Assembly: GCA_023398575.1 (NCBI GenBank)
Contig: JAEWSC010000053.1
Span: forward strand, 1 to 46,984
Origin: Bacillota bacterium
Lineage (GTDB): Bacteria > Bacillota > Clostridia > Christensenellales > Aristaeellaceae
Length of the DNA: 46,984 nt
Direction: 5' to 3'
Positions 34,137 to 42,478 of the stretch are shown here, piece after piece. The notes under the pieces were generated by a model that made no database searches, was not told the origin of the DNA, and saw only the letters and a program-made list of their open reading frames with translations. The stretch's first letter is position 1. Each line of letters begins with the position of its first letter. The position numbers and the translations under genes are program-made.

Positions 34137-34165
34137 TTGACATATTTCGACCGACTACTTATATT
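34137..34165 (+). promoter_or_regulatory. Sigma-A promoter of the pit operon
   Basis: TTGACA (34137-34142), 17-base spacer, TATATT (34160-34165). The expected leader from about 34172 to the ATG at 34313 is about 140 bases with no clear riboswitch pattern. Confidence 0.85.
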
Positions 34166-34312
34166 GATTCCGGCGCATAATGAACATAGCCTTGTTATGA
34201 TTAAGTGATTAACAGGATAGCAACAGGAAAGAATTTCAACAGCTTTTGCTTTTATATACAGGAAGTCTGCATTATTTCCCTTCATACCTACAAAAAATGT
34301 AAGAGGTTATTC

Positions 34313-35365
34313 ATGCAAGTAGATTTGGGTCAATTTCTTAGCATGCTCTCTTCCAACCCCCTGCTGCCATTTACCGCCCTGCTAACACTGGGCGTAATTC
34401 TGGTCAATGGCTGGACAGATGCCCCCAATGCCATCGCCACCTGCGTATCTACAAGGTCCATCAAGCCCAAAGCCGCCATCATCATGGCTGCTGTCTTCAA
34501 TTTTCTGGGCGTATTGGTGATGACCATGTTCAACTCCAAAGTGGCCATGACCATTTATAAGATGGTGGATTTCGGCGGCAACACCCACGAGGCCAGCGTC
34601 GCCCTGTGCGCGGCCCTGCTTGCAATCGTCATTTGGGCTACCGCCGCCTGGAAGTTTGGCATACCAACCAGTGAAAGCCACGCGCTGATTGCGGGCCTTT
34701 CCGGTGCGGCCATCGCCCTGCATTCAAGTCTTGATGGCATCAACGGCGGCGAGTGGGTAAAGGTGCTGTACGGCCTGGTGCTTTCCACTTTCCTGGGTTT
34801 TGGCTCCGGCTATGTGTTCACCAAAATCACTGAGTTTTTCTTCCTTCGTATTGACCGCCGCAAGACTGTAGGCTTTTTCAAAGGTGCACAGGTGTTTGGC
34901 GGCGCGGCCATGGCGTTCATGCACGGTGCCCAAGACGGCCAGAAGTTTATGAGCGTTTTTCTGCTGGGCATTTTTCTGGCCAACGGACAGGGCGGGATTA
35001 CGAATTTTGAGATTCCCATCTGGCTGATGATTTTGTGCTCCCTGGTGATGGGCCTTGGCACATCCATCGGCGGCTACCGCATCATCAAATCTGTGGGCAT
35101 GGACATGGTCAAACTAAAAACCCACCAGGGCTTTGCGGCAGATGCTGCGGCCGCCGGCTGTCTATTGCTTTCCTCTGTAACCGGCATGCCCGTCAGCACC
35201 ACCCATACCAAGACCACCGCCATCATGGGCGTTGGCGCATCCATGCGGCTCTCCGCGGTGGACTGGTCCATCGTCAAGGACATGGTGCTCACCTGGGTAT
35301 TAACCTTCCCCGGCTGTGGGTTGTTGGGGTATTTAATGTCCAAGCTGTTTATGCTCATATTCTGA
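34313..35365 (+). CDS. pit: Inorganic phosphate transporter, PiT family
   Basis: A 350-residue membrane transporter that moves phosphate (as metal-phosphate) using the proton gradient. It has the two family repeats: GWTDAPNAIATCVSTRSI in the first half and GAQDGQKFMSVFLLG in the second (both versions of the GANDVANA signature), plus SESHALIAGLSGAAIA and PVSTTHTKTTAIMGVGAS. About ten hydrophobic segments are present. The start at ATG 34313 has AAGAGG 7 bases upstream; the longer frame from 34205 is leader sequence. The DUF47 gene follows 34 bases later, the usual partner. Confidence 0.92.
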   Translation: MQVDLGQFLSMLSSNPLLPFTALLTLGVILVNGWTDAPNAIATCVSTRSIKPKAAIIMAAVFNFLGVLVMTMFNSKVAMTIYKMVDFGGNTHEASVALCAALLAIVIWATAAWKFGIPTSESHALIAGLSGAAIALHSSLDGINGGEWVKVLYGLVLSTFLGFGSGYVFTKITEFFFLRIDRRKTVGFFKGAQVFGGAAMAFMHGAQDGQKFMSVFLLGIFLANGQGGITNFEIPIWLMILCSLVMGLGTSIGGYRIIKSVGMDMVKLKTHQGFAADAAAAGCLLLSSVTGMPVSTTHTKTTAIMGVGASMRLSAVDWSIVKDMVLTWVLTFPGCGLLGYLMSKLFMLIF

Positions 35366-35399
35366 TACATGCCCCCAGTGGCAAAAGAGGAGGATTCAC

Positions 35400-36023
35400 A
35401 TGCCTAAAAAAGGTGCTTACGATTATTTTCAAAGCTTTGTCGAATATGCCAACTGCGCCGTGGAGGCAGCCGAATACCTGCAAGAAACCGTTTTGAATTT
35501 TGATGTGGAAACGCTGCCCGCCAGGATGGATGCGCTGCACAGCATTGAGCATTTTGCCGATGAAATCAACCACCGGACCATCGATCAACTGGCCCGCGAA
35601 TTTTTGCCGCCCATCGACCGGGAGGACCTGGCCCTTTTATCCTCCGCGCTGGATGACGTGGTGGACGCCATTGATGATATCATGCGCCGCATGTGCATGT
35701 ACCACGTTTCAAAGCCCCGGCCCGAGGTCGAAAACCTTTGCGCGCTGCTGGTGCGCTGCTGCAAAGCCTTGAAGGAATTGACGACAGAATTTACGCACTT
35801 TAAAAAGTCAACCTCTATCAAAACCTGCCTGGTGCAGATTAACTCGCTGGAGGCCGAAGGCGACACGCTTCACTTCCAGGCTGTCAGCAAGCTCTTTACC
35901 GGCGGCGAAAGCGCCATGGATGTCATCGTCTGGCGCGATATCTTCGATGGCTTTGAATCCTGCTACGATGACTGCGAGCACGTGGCCGAAGTGATTGAAA
36001 GCGTTGTTTTGAAAAACAGCTGA
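35400..36023 (+). CDS. DUF47 / PhoU-like phosphate transport accessory protein
   Basis: A 207-residue all-helical cytosolic protein. FVEYANCAVEAAEYLQETV, then MDALHSIEHFADEINHRTIDQLAREFLPPIDREDLALLSSALDDVVDAIDDIMRRM is the DUF47 pattern, with the E/DxxxD pairs that bind metals in PhoU folds. Members are encoded next to Pit transporters and are thought to regulate their activity. GAGGAGG precedes ATG 35400. A palindromic hairpin with a T-run follows it. Confidence 0.92.
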   Translation: MPKKGAYDYFQSFVEYANCAVEAAEYLQETVLNFDVETLPARMDALHSIEHFADEINHRTIDQLAREFLPPIDREDLALLSSALDDVVDAIDDIMRRMCMYHVSKPRPEVENLCALLVRCCKALKELTTEFTHFKKSTSIKTCLVQINSLEAEGDTLHFQAVSKLFTGGESAMDVIVWRDIFDGFESCYDDCEHVAEVIESVVLKNS

Positions 36024-36079
36024 TCTGGCCTATTCTCTTCAAGCGCATTCTATAACATAAAAAGTATTTGGGGATTGGT

Positions 36080-36115
36080 CGGGAAAGGGGATTTTAAATC
36101 TCCCTTCCCGCTTTT
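36080..36115 (+). terminator. Terminator of the pit operon (family B repeat, copy 2)
   Basis: CGGGAAAGGGGAT and ATCTCCCTTCCCG form a long stem around a short loop, followed by CTTTTC. The sequence resembles the palindrome inside the ROK gene at 9653-9692. Confidence 0.65.
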
Positions 36116-36132
36116 CGTCTGCTGCCCTCCCC

Positions 36133-36161
36133 TTTACGAAGGCCCATCCTCATGCTACAAT
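36133..36161 (+). promoter_or_regulatory. Candidate promoter of the MATE gene
   Basis: TTTACG (36133-36138), 17-base spacer, TACAAT (36156-36161), ending 18 bases before the strong AAGGAGGG ribosome site. Confidence 0.55.
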
Positions 36162-36191
36162 ACATGGGCCTGCTATATAAGGAGGGTTTTT

Positions 36192-37607
36192 TTGCGCAGT
36201 ATTTTTTCTGGCTCATTGGTTCCCCTGTTCCGCTGGGACAAAGCCTTTACCAGGCGCCTTTTATTGGTAGCGCTGCCCATTATGTTTCAAAATCTGGTTT
36301 CCTCGTCGCTGCATATTATAGACGGGGTCATGGTCAGCAGTCTGGGCACTGCGCCTTATGCCGCCGTGACACAGATGTCGCGATATATGTTTTTGTTTAA
36401 CATCACACTCTTTGGCGTGGTATCCGGCAGCAGCATTTTCTTTGCCCAATATTGGGGCAAGAAGGACATTGCCGGTCTTCGGGCCGTGATGGGCATGTGC
36501 CTGCGCATCACACTTCCCCTGGGCCTTGTGTTTGGCGGAACCGCTATCCTGTTTCCCCAACTTGTCGTCAGCTTTTTTCTGCCGGCCGGGGAAAGCGCCG
36601 CCTTTGCCAGGGAGTATCTGCAGATTGTTGCCTTGGGCATGATTATTACCGCCGCGGATATGGTATTTGCCAGCGCCATGAAATCCAGCGAACAGACGTT
36701 TATCCCCATGCTGGCGGGCATCGCCGCGATACTGACCAACACGGTACTAAACTATACGCTGATTTATGGGCACTTTGGTGCTCCGGCCATGGGGGTTCAA
36801 GGCGCCGCCATCGCCACGGTCGTATCCTCCGGAGTATCCCTTGCCATCAATGCAGGCGCATCGTATATGATGAAGCTGCCCTCAGGGGCAAAGCTCTCTG
36901 AGCTTGTGCATTTTGATCCGGCATTTTTCAAGCGCTATCTAAAAACGGTGTTCCCGGTGATCCTCAACGAAGGCTTTTGGGCGCTGGGCTACACCATGTA
37001 CAGTGTATTCTTCGGCCGCCTGGGGGATGCGGCAGTAGCTGCCCAGGGCATCTACAATACGGTAGACCAATTAATATTCGTCACCATCTATGGCCTGATG
37101 CACGCCACCGCCATCATTGTAGGCCGCAGCATCGGCGCAGGCTCAAAGGAAGAAGCATACCTTTATGCCAAGCGGCTGCTGGTAACGGCCTTAGGTCTAG
37201 GGATCGTGATGGGGCTGGCCATGGTGGCAACCAGGCACTTGCTTGTTTCCTTTTATACGGATGTATCGCCTGAAACCAAGAATCTGGCCGCCAAGTTCAT
37301 GGTTTTTGCCGCTATCTTCGCCGGGGCCAAGGCATTCAACTGCGTAAACATTGTTGGCGTATTGCGTTCCGGCGGTGATACGGTGTTCACCATGCTGCTG
37401 GACATTTGCAGCATTTGGTGCCTGGGCGTGCCGGCGGTAGGCCTGGCGGCGCTTGTGTTTCATTGGCCGGTGGAAGCGGTTTTCCTACTTACCGCCGCAG
37501 AGGAAGCGCCAAAGCTTTTGATTGGCCTCAAACGCATGGTCAGTAAAAAATGGATGAACGATCTGACGCACAGGCCGCAGGAAGCGGTGATCTTGGAGGA
37601 AACTTAA
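36192..37607 (+). CDS. MATE-family efflux transporter
   Basis: A 471-residue multidrug and toxin extrusion transporter with about twelve membrane segments. The opening LLLVALPIMFQNLVSSSLHIIDGVMVSSLGTAPYAAV and the mid-protein FPVILNEGFWALGYTMYSVFFGRLGDAAVAAQGIYNTVDQLIFV are MatE repeats. I place the start at TTG 36192: AAGGAGGG (36179-36186) lies exactly 5 bases before it, and no ATG or GTG in frame fits; this gives a normal length. The next gene starts directly after the stop. Substrate unknown; cationic drugs or a metabolite linked to the kinase downstream are possible. Confidence 0.88.
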   Translation: MRSIFSGSLVPLFRWDKAFTRRLLLVALPIMFQNLVSSSLHIIDGVMVSSLGTAPYAAVTQMSRYMFLFNITLFGVVSGSSIFFAQYWGKKDIAGLRAVMGMCLRITLPLGLVFGGTAILFPQLVVSFFLPAGESAAFAREYLQIVALGMIITAADMVFASAMKSSEQTFIPMLAGIAAILTNTVLNYTLIYGHFGAPAMGVQGAAIATVVSSGVSLAINAGASYMMKLPSGAKLSELVHFDPAFFKRYLKTVFPVILNEGFWALGYTMYSVFFGRLGDAAVAAQGIYNTVDQLIFVTIYGLMHATAIIVGRSIGAGSKEEAYLYAKRLLVTALGLGIVMGLAMVATRHLLVSFYTDVSPETKNLAAKFMVFAAIFAGAKAFNCVNIVGVLRSGGDTVFTMLLDICSIWCLGVPAVGLAALVFHWPVEAVFLLTAAEEAPKLLIGLKRMVSKKWMNDLTHRPQEAVILEET

Positions 37608-38426
37608 ATGGAATTTGAACTGGTAGGCAAAATTGGCTCTATGGCGCTTATTCGCAAGGAAGACAACGACATCGACTACAACATTTTTTCCCGGCTTGGT
37701 GCAGAGCTGAAGCCCGGCATGATTTGGGTTACCTCCGGCGCCACGGAAATCGGCCGGCTGGATTATATGAAGCGTACCGGCCGGGAGTTAAACGGTGACC
37801 CGGAACAGGACAAAACGGATTATGCCGCTCAGGGCCAATCCATACTGATGGAAAACTACCGCCAGTTCATCCGCCCCGAATACAGCGTGCGGCAGGTATT
37901 GGTGGAGCACACCCACTTTAATGACCCTGAAAAGCGGGAGCATATTCACAAGCTGCTCATGCGGGCCGCCCAGCAAGGCGCAATTCCCATTATCAACTAT
38001 AACGACCCTGTCAGCGACGAGGAAAACCGCAAGATGGAGCTGGCCAACCGCCGCAAAAGCGGCGAGCCGGTGGTGGAGTGTGTGGATAATGACGAAACCG
38101 CTGCCGTGATCGCCGGGCTGGTCAAAGCCAAAATGCTGGTGCTATTAACCTCCACCGAGGGCATCTACCAAAACCCCGCCGACCCTTCTACGCTTGTGCG
38201 CGAAGTCATTGGCGCAACGGTGGAGGATGTGGTAAAGAAAGTACGCGCACTGCAAGAAAACTGCGTCGGCGCCAGCCGGGCAGGAGCCAACGGTGCCCGG
38301 GCCAAGCTGGAATACGCATTAGGCCCCGTTTTACACGGAACCACCGTCGTCATCGGCCATGCCCGCCATCACTTGCGTGACCTGGTAAACGGCACCGTTC
38401 CTTGCACCCGCATTGGTTTGAAATAG
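37608..38426 (+). CDS. Amino-acid-kinase-superfamily protein (glutamate-5-kinase-like fold)
   Basis: A 272-residue kinase of the AAK fold, which includes glutamate 5-kinase, aspartokinase and UMP kinase. GMIWVTSGATEIGR fits the substrate-side VTSGAI loop; AIPIINYNDPVSDEE and the ECVDNDETAAVIAGLVKAKMLVLLTSTEGIYQNPADP block correspond to the IPIINENDxV and DNDxLAAxVA...LLTDxxGLY of glutamate 5-kinase. A PUA domain is missing, so it is not a normal ProB, and the true acceptor is unclear. The ATG at 37608 follows the MATE stop directly with GGAGG 8 bases upstream, so the two are coupled. The stop is followed at once by a paired-hairpin repeat. Confidence 0.7.
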   Translation: MEFELVGKIGSMALIRKEDNDIDYNIFSRLGAELKPGMIWVTSGATEIGRLDYMKRTGRELNGDPEQDKTDYAAQGQSILMENYRQFIRPEYSVRQVLVEHTHFNDPEKREHIHKLLMRAAQQGAIPIINYNDPVSDEENRKMELANRRKSGEPVVECVDNDETAAVIAGLVKAKMLVLLTSTEGIYQNPADPSTLVREVIGATVEDVVKKVRALQENCVGASRAGANGARAKLEYALGPVLHGTTVVIGHARHHLRDLVNGTVPCTRIGLK

Positions 38427-38478
38427 CCAGGGGACGCAGTCCCCTGGACCCCTGCCAAAGGGATAACATCCCTTTGGC
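38427..38478. repeat. Paired-hairpin repeat (family A, copy 2)
   Basis: CCAGGGGAC-GCA-GTCCCCTGG (38427-38447) is followed by GCCAAAGGGAT-AAC-ATCCCTTTGGC (38454-38478). It is the same two-part element as after aspS at 9422-9469, here with fully matched arms. It begins right after the kinase stop codon. Confidence 0.75.
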
Positions 38479-38548
38479 AACCCACTATTTTATTTAGCCA
38501 AGTCTTGTCAGAAAGTTACACAAGGTCTCCATATCACCCTGCCGAATC

Positions 38549-38593
38549 AAAAAAGCATCCGCTCAAAGCCATTTGATGAGCGGATGCTTTTTT
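38549..38593. terminator. Bidirectional terminator between convergent genes
   Basis: AAAAAAGCATCCGCTCA pairs perfectly with TGAGCGGATGCTTTTTT around an 11-base loop. It ends transcripts of the kinase gene (+) and of the Lgt-like gene (-). Confidence 0.88.
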
Positions 38594-38600
38594 TCGGTTG

Positions 38601-39554
38601 TTACTCTTTTACGGCTTTCCCGCTGCGGGGCAGCGCAGCCCAAACCATCATAGCCAATACCCCGGCCATCATGCTATGCAATAGCCAGTTGGGTATGGGC
38701 GATTTATCCAGCGCGAATTCCACCAATACGCATACGCCAATGCCCAGCAAGATGCATGTGCCCCGGGCAAGAATGGAAATCCGCTTGGGACCATCCTTTT
38801 GTGCTCTTGCCAGAAAGTATCGTGCGCTGACAAGCAAAAGGCCCATGGAAAAAAGCTGAACAACCCGCACAAAGCCCCAGCGCAAATACTCGTCCTGCCG
38901 AAGGCTTTCCAACAGCACCTGGCTTGCGCCAAACAGCAGCAAAAACAAATAGGTTGTTTTGCCAGCCGGCTGATCCTTTTTCATCAGGAACCGCCAAGTG
39001 ACCACAGCAAGCACAAGTGCAGCTATAAACTCCAGCATGTACACCGCATAGGCCCAGTCTCCATACATTGTCTGTACTGACAGCGGGAAAAACTGCAGCC
39101 GCTCATCCTCCACCAGTGCCCCGATACCCTGCTGCGTCAGCCCTTCCGCCAGCCTGGCCAGGGCCAGCGTCATCGCGCCGCCAGACACGGCGGCATCCAA
39201 TACAGCGGCTGTACTTTGGCGCGTAACCCGGGCAGTCAAAAAACCTGCCAGCAGGCAGCCTGTCACGGCGCCGGCAAGGGTATATCCAAATTGATCAAAG
39301 GCGAACAGATAGGATATGCCCATCTCATAAAACACATATTCAAACCGGGCCAGGCAATAAAATAGCCGGGCCAGAAATACACCAAGCACCACAGCCAACA
39401 CAAAAAATACCGGCCCGGTGCTTGCTTTCATTCCCTTGCGCCGTGCTGTAATCACAATAGCGCAAAACCCCAGCAGCGCAGAAACAGCGACAGCCACAGC
39501 ATAAGCATAAGCAGGAATGACCGCTGCGGGGAAAAGGGTGGATTCGCCTGCCAC
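38601..39554 (-). CDS. Lgt-like integral membrane protein (divergent)
   Basis: A 317-residue protein with about eight membrane segments. The general plan recalls prolipoprotein diacylglyceryl transferase: a central FGYTLAGAVTGCLLAGF segment, ALARLAEGLTQQGIG in place of the Lgt RxGNFxNxExxG signature, and SQVLLESLRQDEYLRWGFVRVVQLFS resembling the Lgt RFFxExxR...QxxS end. The key Lgt residues are not all kept, so activity as a lipoprotein-modifying enzyme is doubtful. I chose GTG 39554, seven bases after AAGGAAGG; the frame extends into the upstream gene. It is probably co-transcribed with the NAGPA-type gene that ends 23 bases before it. Confidence 0.5.
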   Translation of the reverse strand: MAGESTLFPAAVIPAYAYAVAVAVSALLGFCAIVITARRKGMKASTGPVFFVLAVVLGVFLARLFYCLARFEYVFYEMGISYLFAFDQFGYTLAGAVTGCLLAGFLTARVTRQSTAAVLDAAVSGGAMTLALARLAEGLTQQGIGALVEDERLQFFPLSVQTMYGDWAYAVYMLEFIAALVLAVVTWRFLMKKDQPAGKTTYLFLLLFGASQVLLESLRQDEYLRWGFVRVVQLFSMGLLLVSARYFLARAQKDGPKRISILARGTCILLGIGVCVLVEFALDKSPIPNWLLHSMMAGVLAMMVWAALPRSGKAVKE

Positions 39555-39577
39555 AAGCACACCTTCCTTATGAACTG

Positions 39578-40465
39578 TTACTTTGTTTTCACTGCCGTGG
39601 CAAAATATACGATATCGCATACCTGGCGCACCTTACCGGTATCCAGCGCATTGATCTTTTTATTGTTCAGCACCATGGTAGAAGAGCTTCCCCCATCCAG
39701 GTTATAGGCATTCTGGCAGTTAAGGCCGGCCATAAACTCCGTCATTTCGGGAAGTGTCAGCCCCACCGAGTTCTTGTTTTCAGGCCCTTCGGTGGCGACA
39801 CACAAATACGACAGCGGGCCTGTCTGGGCAATGCACATCCGCTGCGTCTTTTTATCCGGCACAATCTCGCCACCTGAAAAGGTTTCGGTCTTCACCCCAT
39901 CTACAATCAGGCCAGGGCCAAAGGTAAAAGTGTTGACCATCACGCCCTCAAAAGCATTCAGCTTTTCTTTGGTAGTGGCGGTAATGATATGAAAATCGCC
40001 TTTGTCGTCAATAATCAGCGTATCATATATCTCGTCAGGCCGGTCTCGAAACAATTTGCCCTGGCGCACAAGGTAACCCTTGTTATGAAAGTTAAAAAAA
40101 TCGCCATTGATTGCAAGCACAGCATTATACCGTTTTGCAATGCTTGATCCGGCAACCGCACTTGTGCTTCCATAACGGGCCGCCATGGCTGTACGAAGTT
40201 GAGACGGGTCGGCAATCTTGATCCGGGCGATCATGATCGTAGTGTCATAAGCCCTTGTCGTCTCTATCTGTATAGAGAGGGAAGCATCCTCATATCCCGC
40301 ATTGTCGGGCAGGAAGCAGGAAGCATCAGGGGTATACCCCGGTGTGTCATCGATTGGCAGCGGCGTAATGGCCGTTTCAGCCAGAGCAGGCATCGCCAGC
40401 GCACCTGTTAATAGCATGAACAGCGCGCAGAAAAAACACATCATCCGGGGGATGGACCTTGGCAT
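39578..40465 (-). CDS. Secreted phosphodiester glycosidase-like protein (NAGPA/DUF2233 domain)
   Basis: A 295-residue exported protein. It starts with a signal peptide (MPRSIPRMMCFFCALFMLL, cleavage near PALA-ET). The NAGPA domain shows AINGDFFNF (usual N-terminal motif), GPGLIVDG, and the closing NLDGGSSSTMVL, the typical LDGGGSS motif of phosphodiester alpha-N-acetylglucosaminidase-like proteins. Bacterial members are linked to exopolysaccharide or wall-glycan processing. GGAGG lies 8 bases before ATG 40465. It has a perfect consensus promoter upstream and probably leads a two-gene operon. Confidence 0.88.
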   Translation of the reverse strand: MPRSIPRMMCFFCALFMLLTGALAMPALAETAITPLPIDDTPGYTPDASCFLPDNAGYEDASLSIQIETTRAYDTTIMIARIKIADPSQLRTAMAARYGSTSAVAGSSIAKRYNAVLAINGDFFNFHNKGYLVRQGKLFRDRPDEIYDTLIIDDKGDFHIITATTKEKLNAFEGVMVNTFTFGPGLIVDGVKTETFSGGEIVPDKKTQRMCIAQTGPLSYLCVATEGPENKNSVGLTLPEMTEFMAGLNCQNAYNLDGGSSSTMVLNNKKINALDTGKVRQVCDIVYFATAVKTK

Positions 40466-40541
40466 GTGATTATCCTCCATTGCGGCATATCCGGATGGGA
40501 TGCAGGCCGCACCCGCCTATTTTCCATAATTTATACAGCTC

Positions 40542-40570
40542 ATTATACTTTTCACAAGTCTGTCTGTCAA
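40542..40570 (-). promoter_or_regulatory. Consensus sigma-A promoter of the NAGPA gene
   Basis: Minus strand: TTGACA (40565-40570), 17-base spacer, TATAAT (40542-40547). A full-consensus promoter; the leader is about 70 bases. Confidence 0.9.
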
Positions 40571-40737
40571 TGTGGCGGTAAGAAGGCAAGCCAACAGCAA
40601 AAACTCATATTACTCATTGATGATCGTTATCCTCCTCCCCCAGGTCCAGGGCCGAGGCTCTGGCCGCTTTAAGGGGGCACTGGCCTGCACAAGGCGTTAT
40701 TCTCTTCCAAGTAAGGTATCTATTCTCTATACACTTC

Positions 40738-40766
40738 TTCCCAAGCCCTCATACAAAATGTATAAT
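40738..40766 (+). promoter_or_regulatory. Candidate promoter of the retropepsin-like gene
   Basis: TTCCCA (40738-40743), 17-base spacer, TATAAT (40761-40766). The 170 bases before it, back to the NAGPA promoter, hold nothing else I can support. Confidence 0.55.
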
Positions 40767-40826
40767 GGACTGGCGGCGCAAAAATACCACAGCCGCACCC
40801 TTCATCAAAAGCAAATGGAGCATATT

Positions 40827-41654
40827 ATGAATATCAATTATTCCCCCACCCCTGATATGCTAGTTATCAATCGCCTTGCAGGCCTGTATTTAATCGATGT
40901 AACCGCAAACGCCTCTATCATCCCGCTGGTGTTTGATACCGGCGCATCCATGTCCGTTGTTACCAAAACCGCAGCCAAAGCCCTTGGCGCACAGACGACC
41001 GGCGCATATGTGACCGGCAGCGGCAACGCCGGCTCCCCTTTTACCGTGGAAACGGTGCTGATCCCCGAACTAAGGCTTGGCCAAAACACTTTAAACGGCG
41101 TACAAGCCCTCGTTTTAGAGGATGCGGCGCTTGACTTCGGCTTGGATGACGATGGCACCCCCATCCGCTTCAACGGTCTTCTGGGGATTAATATCATACG
41201 TAATTTTACCTGGCATTTTGATGCCCCATCTTCCAGCTTTATCATGGATAAACCCGTGGAAAGACAGGTCACCGCCAACATGGAGCCCTGGGATAACATG
41301 CCCATTGTCCGTGTGCTGGTGGATGGCCGTGAGGAGCTGTTCGGCTTTGACTCGGGCAACACAAGAACCATATTGGGTGATAGGCTGTATCCCCTATTTG
41401 CCGATGCCAAAGAGGACACCGATACCTTTGCCGGTGTAGATGGTAAAAAGGAAGAAAGTGTGCGCCGTGCAGAAAGCTTTACACTCACCATCGGCAGCCA
41501 AGTCATCAACCTTACGGATGCGCCGGTAGTCAACCGGCCGGTATTTCCCGCCAAGGACAAGCGCATCTGCGGCTTGCTTGCCTCGGATATTCTGGACGGC
41601 AAAAGCTGGACTTTTGATGATATGAATAGGCTCCTGGAGATCAAGGACGCCTAA
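40827..41654 (+). CDS. Two-lobed retropepsin-like aspartyl protease
   Basis: A 275-residue protein with two aspartyl-protease-like halves. Half one has the catalytic-type VFDTGASMSVV (DTG at residues 37-39) and GLLGINII near 118. Half two has FGFDSGNTRTILG (DSG at 175-177) and GLLASDIL near 249. In the retropepsin/gag-polyprotein clan each active protease needs two such Asp loops; here both are in one chain, giving a pepsin-like arrangement from duplicated small domains. There is no signal peptide, so it would be cytosolic. The ATG at 40827 has GGAG 6 bases upstream. Target unknown; it stands alone, convergent with the HD-GYP gene. Confidence 0.75.
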   Translation: MNINYSPTPDMLVINRLAGLYLIDVTANASIIPLVFDTGASMSVVTKTAAKALGAQTTGAYVTGSGNAGSPFTVETVLIPELRLGQNTLNGVQALVLEDAALDFGLDDDGTPIRFNGLLGINIIRNFTWHFDAPSSSFIMDKPVERQVTANMEPWDNMPIVRVLVDGREELFGFDSGNTRTILGDRLYPLFADAKEDTDTFAGVDGKKEESVRRAESFTLTIGSQVINLTDAPVVNRPVFPAKDKRICGLLASDILDGKSWTFDDMNRLLEIKDA

Positions 41655-41767
41655 ATACAAGGAGGATGGGCAGCATACGGCAAAGAAAGCAAAATACCTC
41701 CTGCGCGCCTGCCTTTAGTTGTATGAAAAGCGCGCAAGGGGTATACGGCGTGATAAGAACCTCCCGC

Positions 41768-42424
41768 CTATCCTGCGGCAGGCGGCTCCCCGGCAGCGGC
41801 CGTTGCCTGCAGGTTTCTTTCCAACTGTGAGAACACGGCTTCATGCGCCAAAAACACCTGCACGATGTTAGGATCAAACTGCCCTCCCGCGTTTGCCATA
41901 AGCTCTTGGCAGGCAAAAGCATGGGTGTGGCCCTTTCGGTACACCCGGTCGCTTGTCATGGCATCATAAGCGTCGCATACGCCGGTGATGCGGGCCGCAA
42001 GGGGAATTGCCCCGCCCGCAAGCCCATAGGGATATCCGCTGCCATTAAACCATTCATGATGGTATACAGCGCACTGAACGGTCCATTCCCAAAGCCCATC
42101 CGGCATGTCCATCTTCAAAGCTTCTCCCCTTGCGTCAAACCAAGCTTTGGCATACAGGGGATGGGTGCGCAAAGTTTCCAATTCCTCTTTCGTCAGCCGG
42201 TCCGGCTTTAAAAGAATGTCCCTGGCTATCCACGCCTTGCCGATATCATGATAGGAGGCTGCCTTACTCAGGCAGCCGTATTCATGACAACCGATAGTTC
42301 CGAAAAGCCACCTCGCCAGCGCGCCGGCATAAACGCCGACACGCCGCATGTGCCCTGTTTCTTCTCCTGGCAGGGATGCCATGACACTATTTAGGCACTC
42401 CCCCTGTTTTACATCTATCGCCAT
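41768..42424 (-). CDS. HD-GYP domain protein (cyclic-di-GMP phosphodiesterase family)
   Basis: A 218-residue protein made of an HD-GYP domain only. It shows the metal-binding pair HDIGK (His59/Asp60), a second histidine group YHHEWFNGSGYPYGL (HHE 122-124, GYP 130-132) and the TGVCDAYDAMTSDRVYR block (Asp151, Asp154). All metal ligands expected for an active phosphodiesterase seem present. It would hydrolyse cyclic di-GMP to GMP or pGpG. No receiver or sensor domain is attached. It follows the chemotaxis receptor gene after a 54-base gap in the same direction, so the two probably act in one signalling pathway. Confidence 0.88.
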   Translation of the reverse strand: MAIDVKQGECLNSVMASLPGEETGHMRRVGVYAGALARWLFGTIGCHEYGCLSKAASYHDIGKAWIARDILLKPDRLTKEELETLRTHPLYAKAWFDARGEALKMDMPDGLWEWTVQCAVYHHEWFNGSGYPYGLAGGAIPLAARITGVCDAYDAMTSDRVYRKGHTHAFACQELMANAGGQFDPNIVQVFLAHEAVFSQLERNLQATAAAGEPPAAG

Positions 42425-42478
42425 GCAGTTATCCTATAAGCTCCCGTCTTAGCCCGGCGTCCGCCCTTGTATTGCCGT

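Noticed and set aside
33926..34180. 84-residue frame upstream of pit
   Set aside because: No family resemblance, no ribosome site, and it covers the consensus pit promoter.
34205..34312. Longer start for the Pit protein
   Set aside because: The extra residues are encoded by the mRNA leader after the promoter and are not Pit-like; ATG 34313 has a ribosome site.
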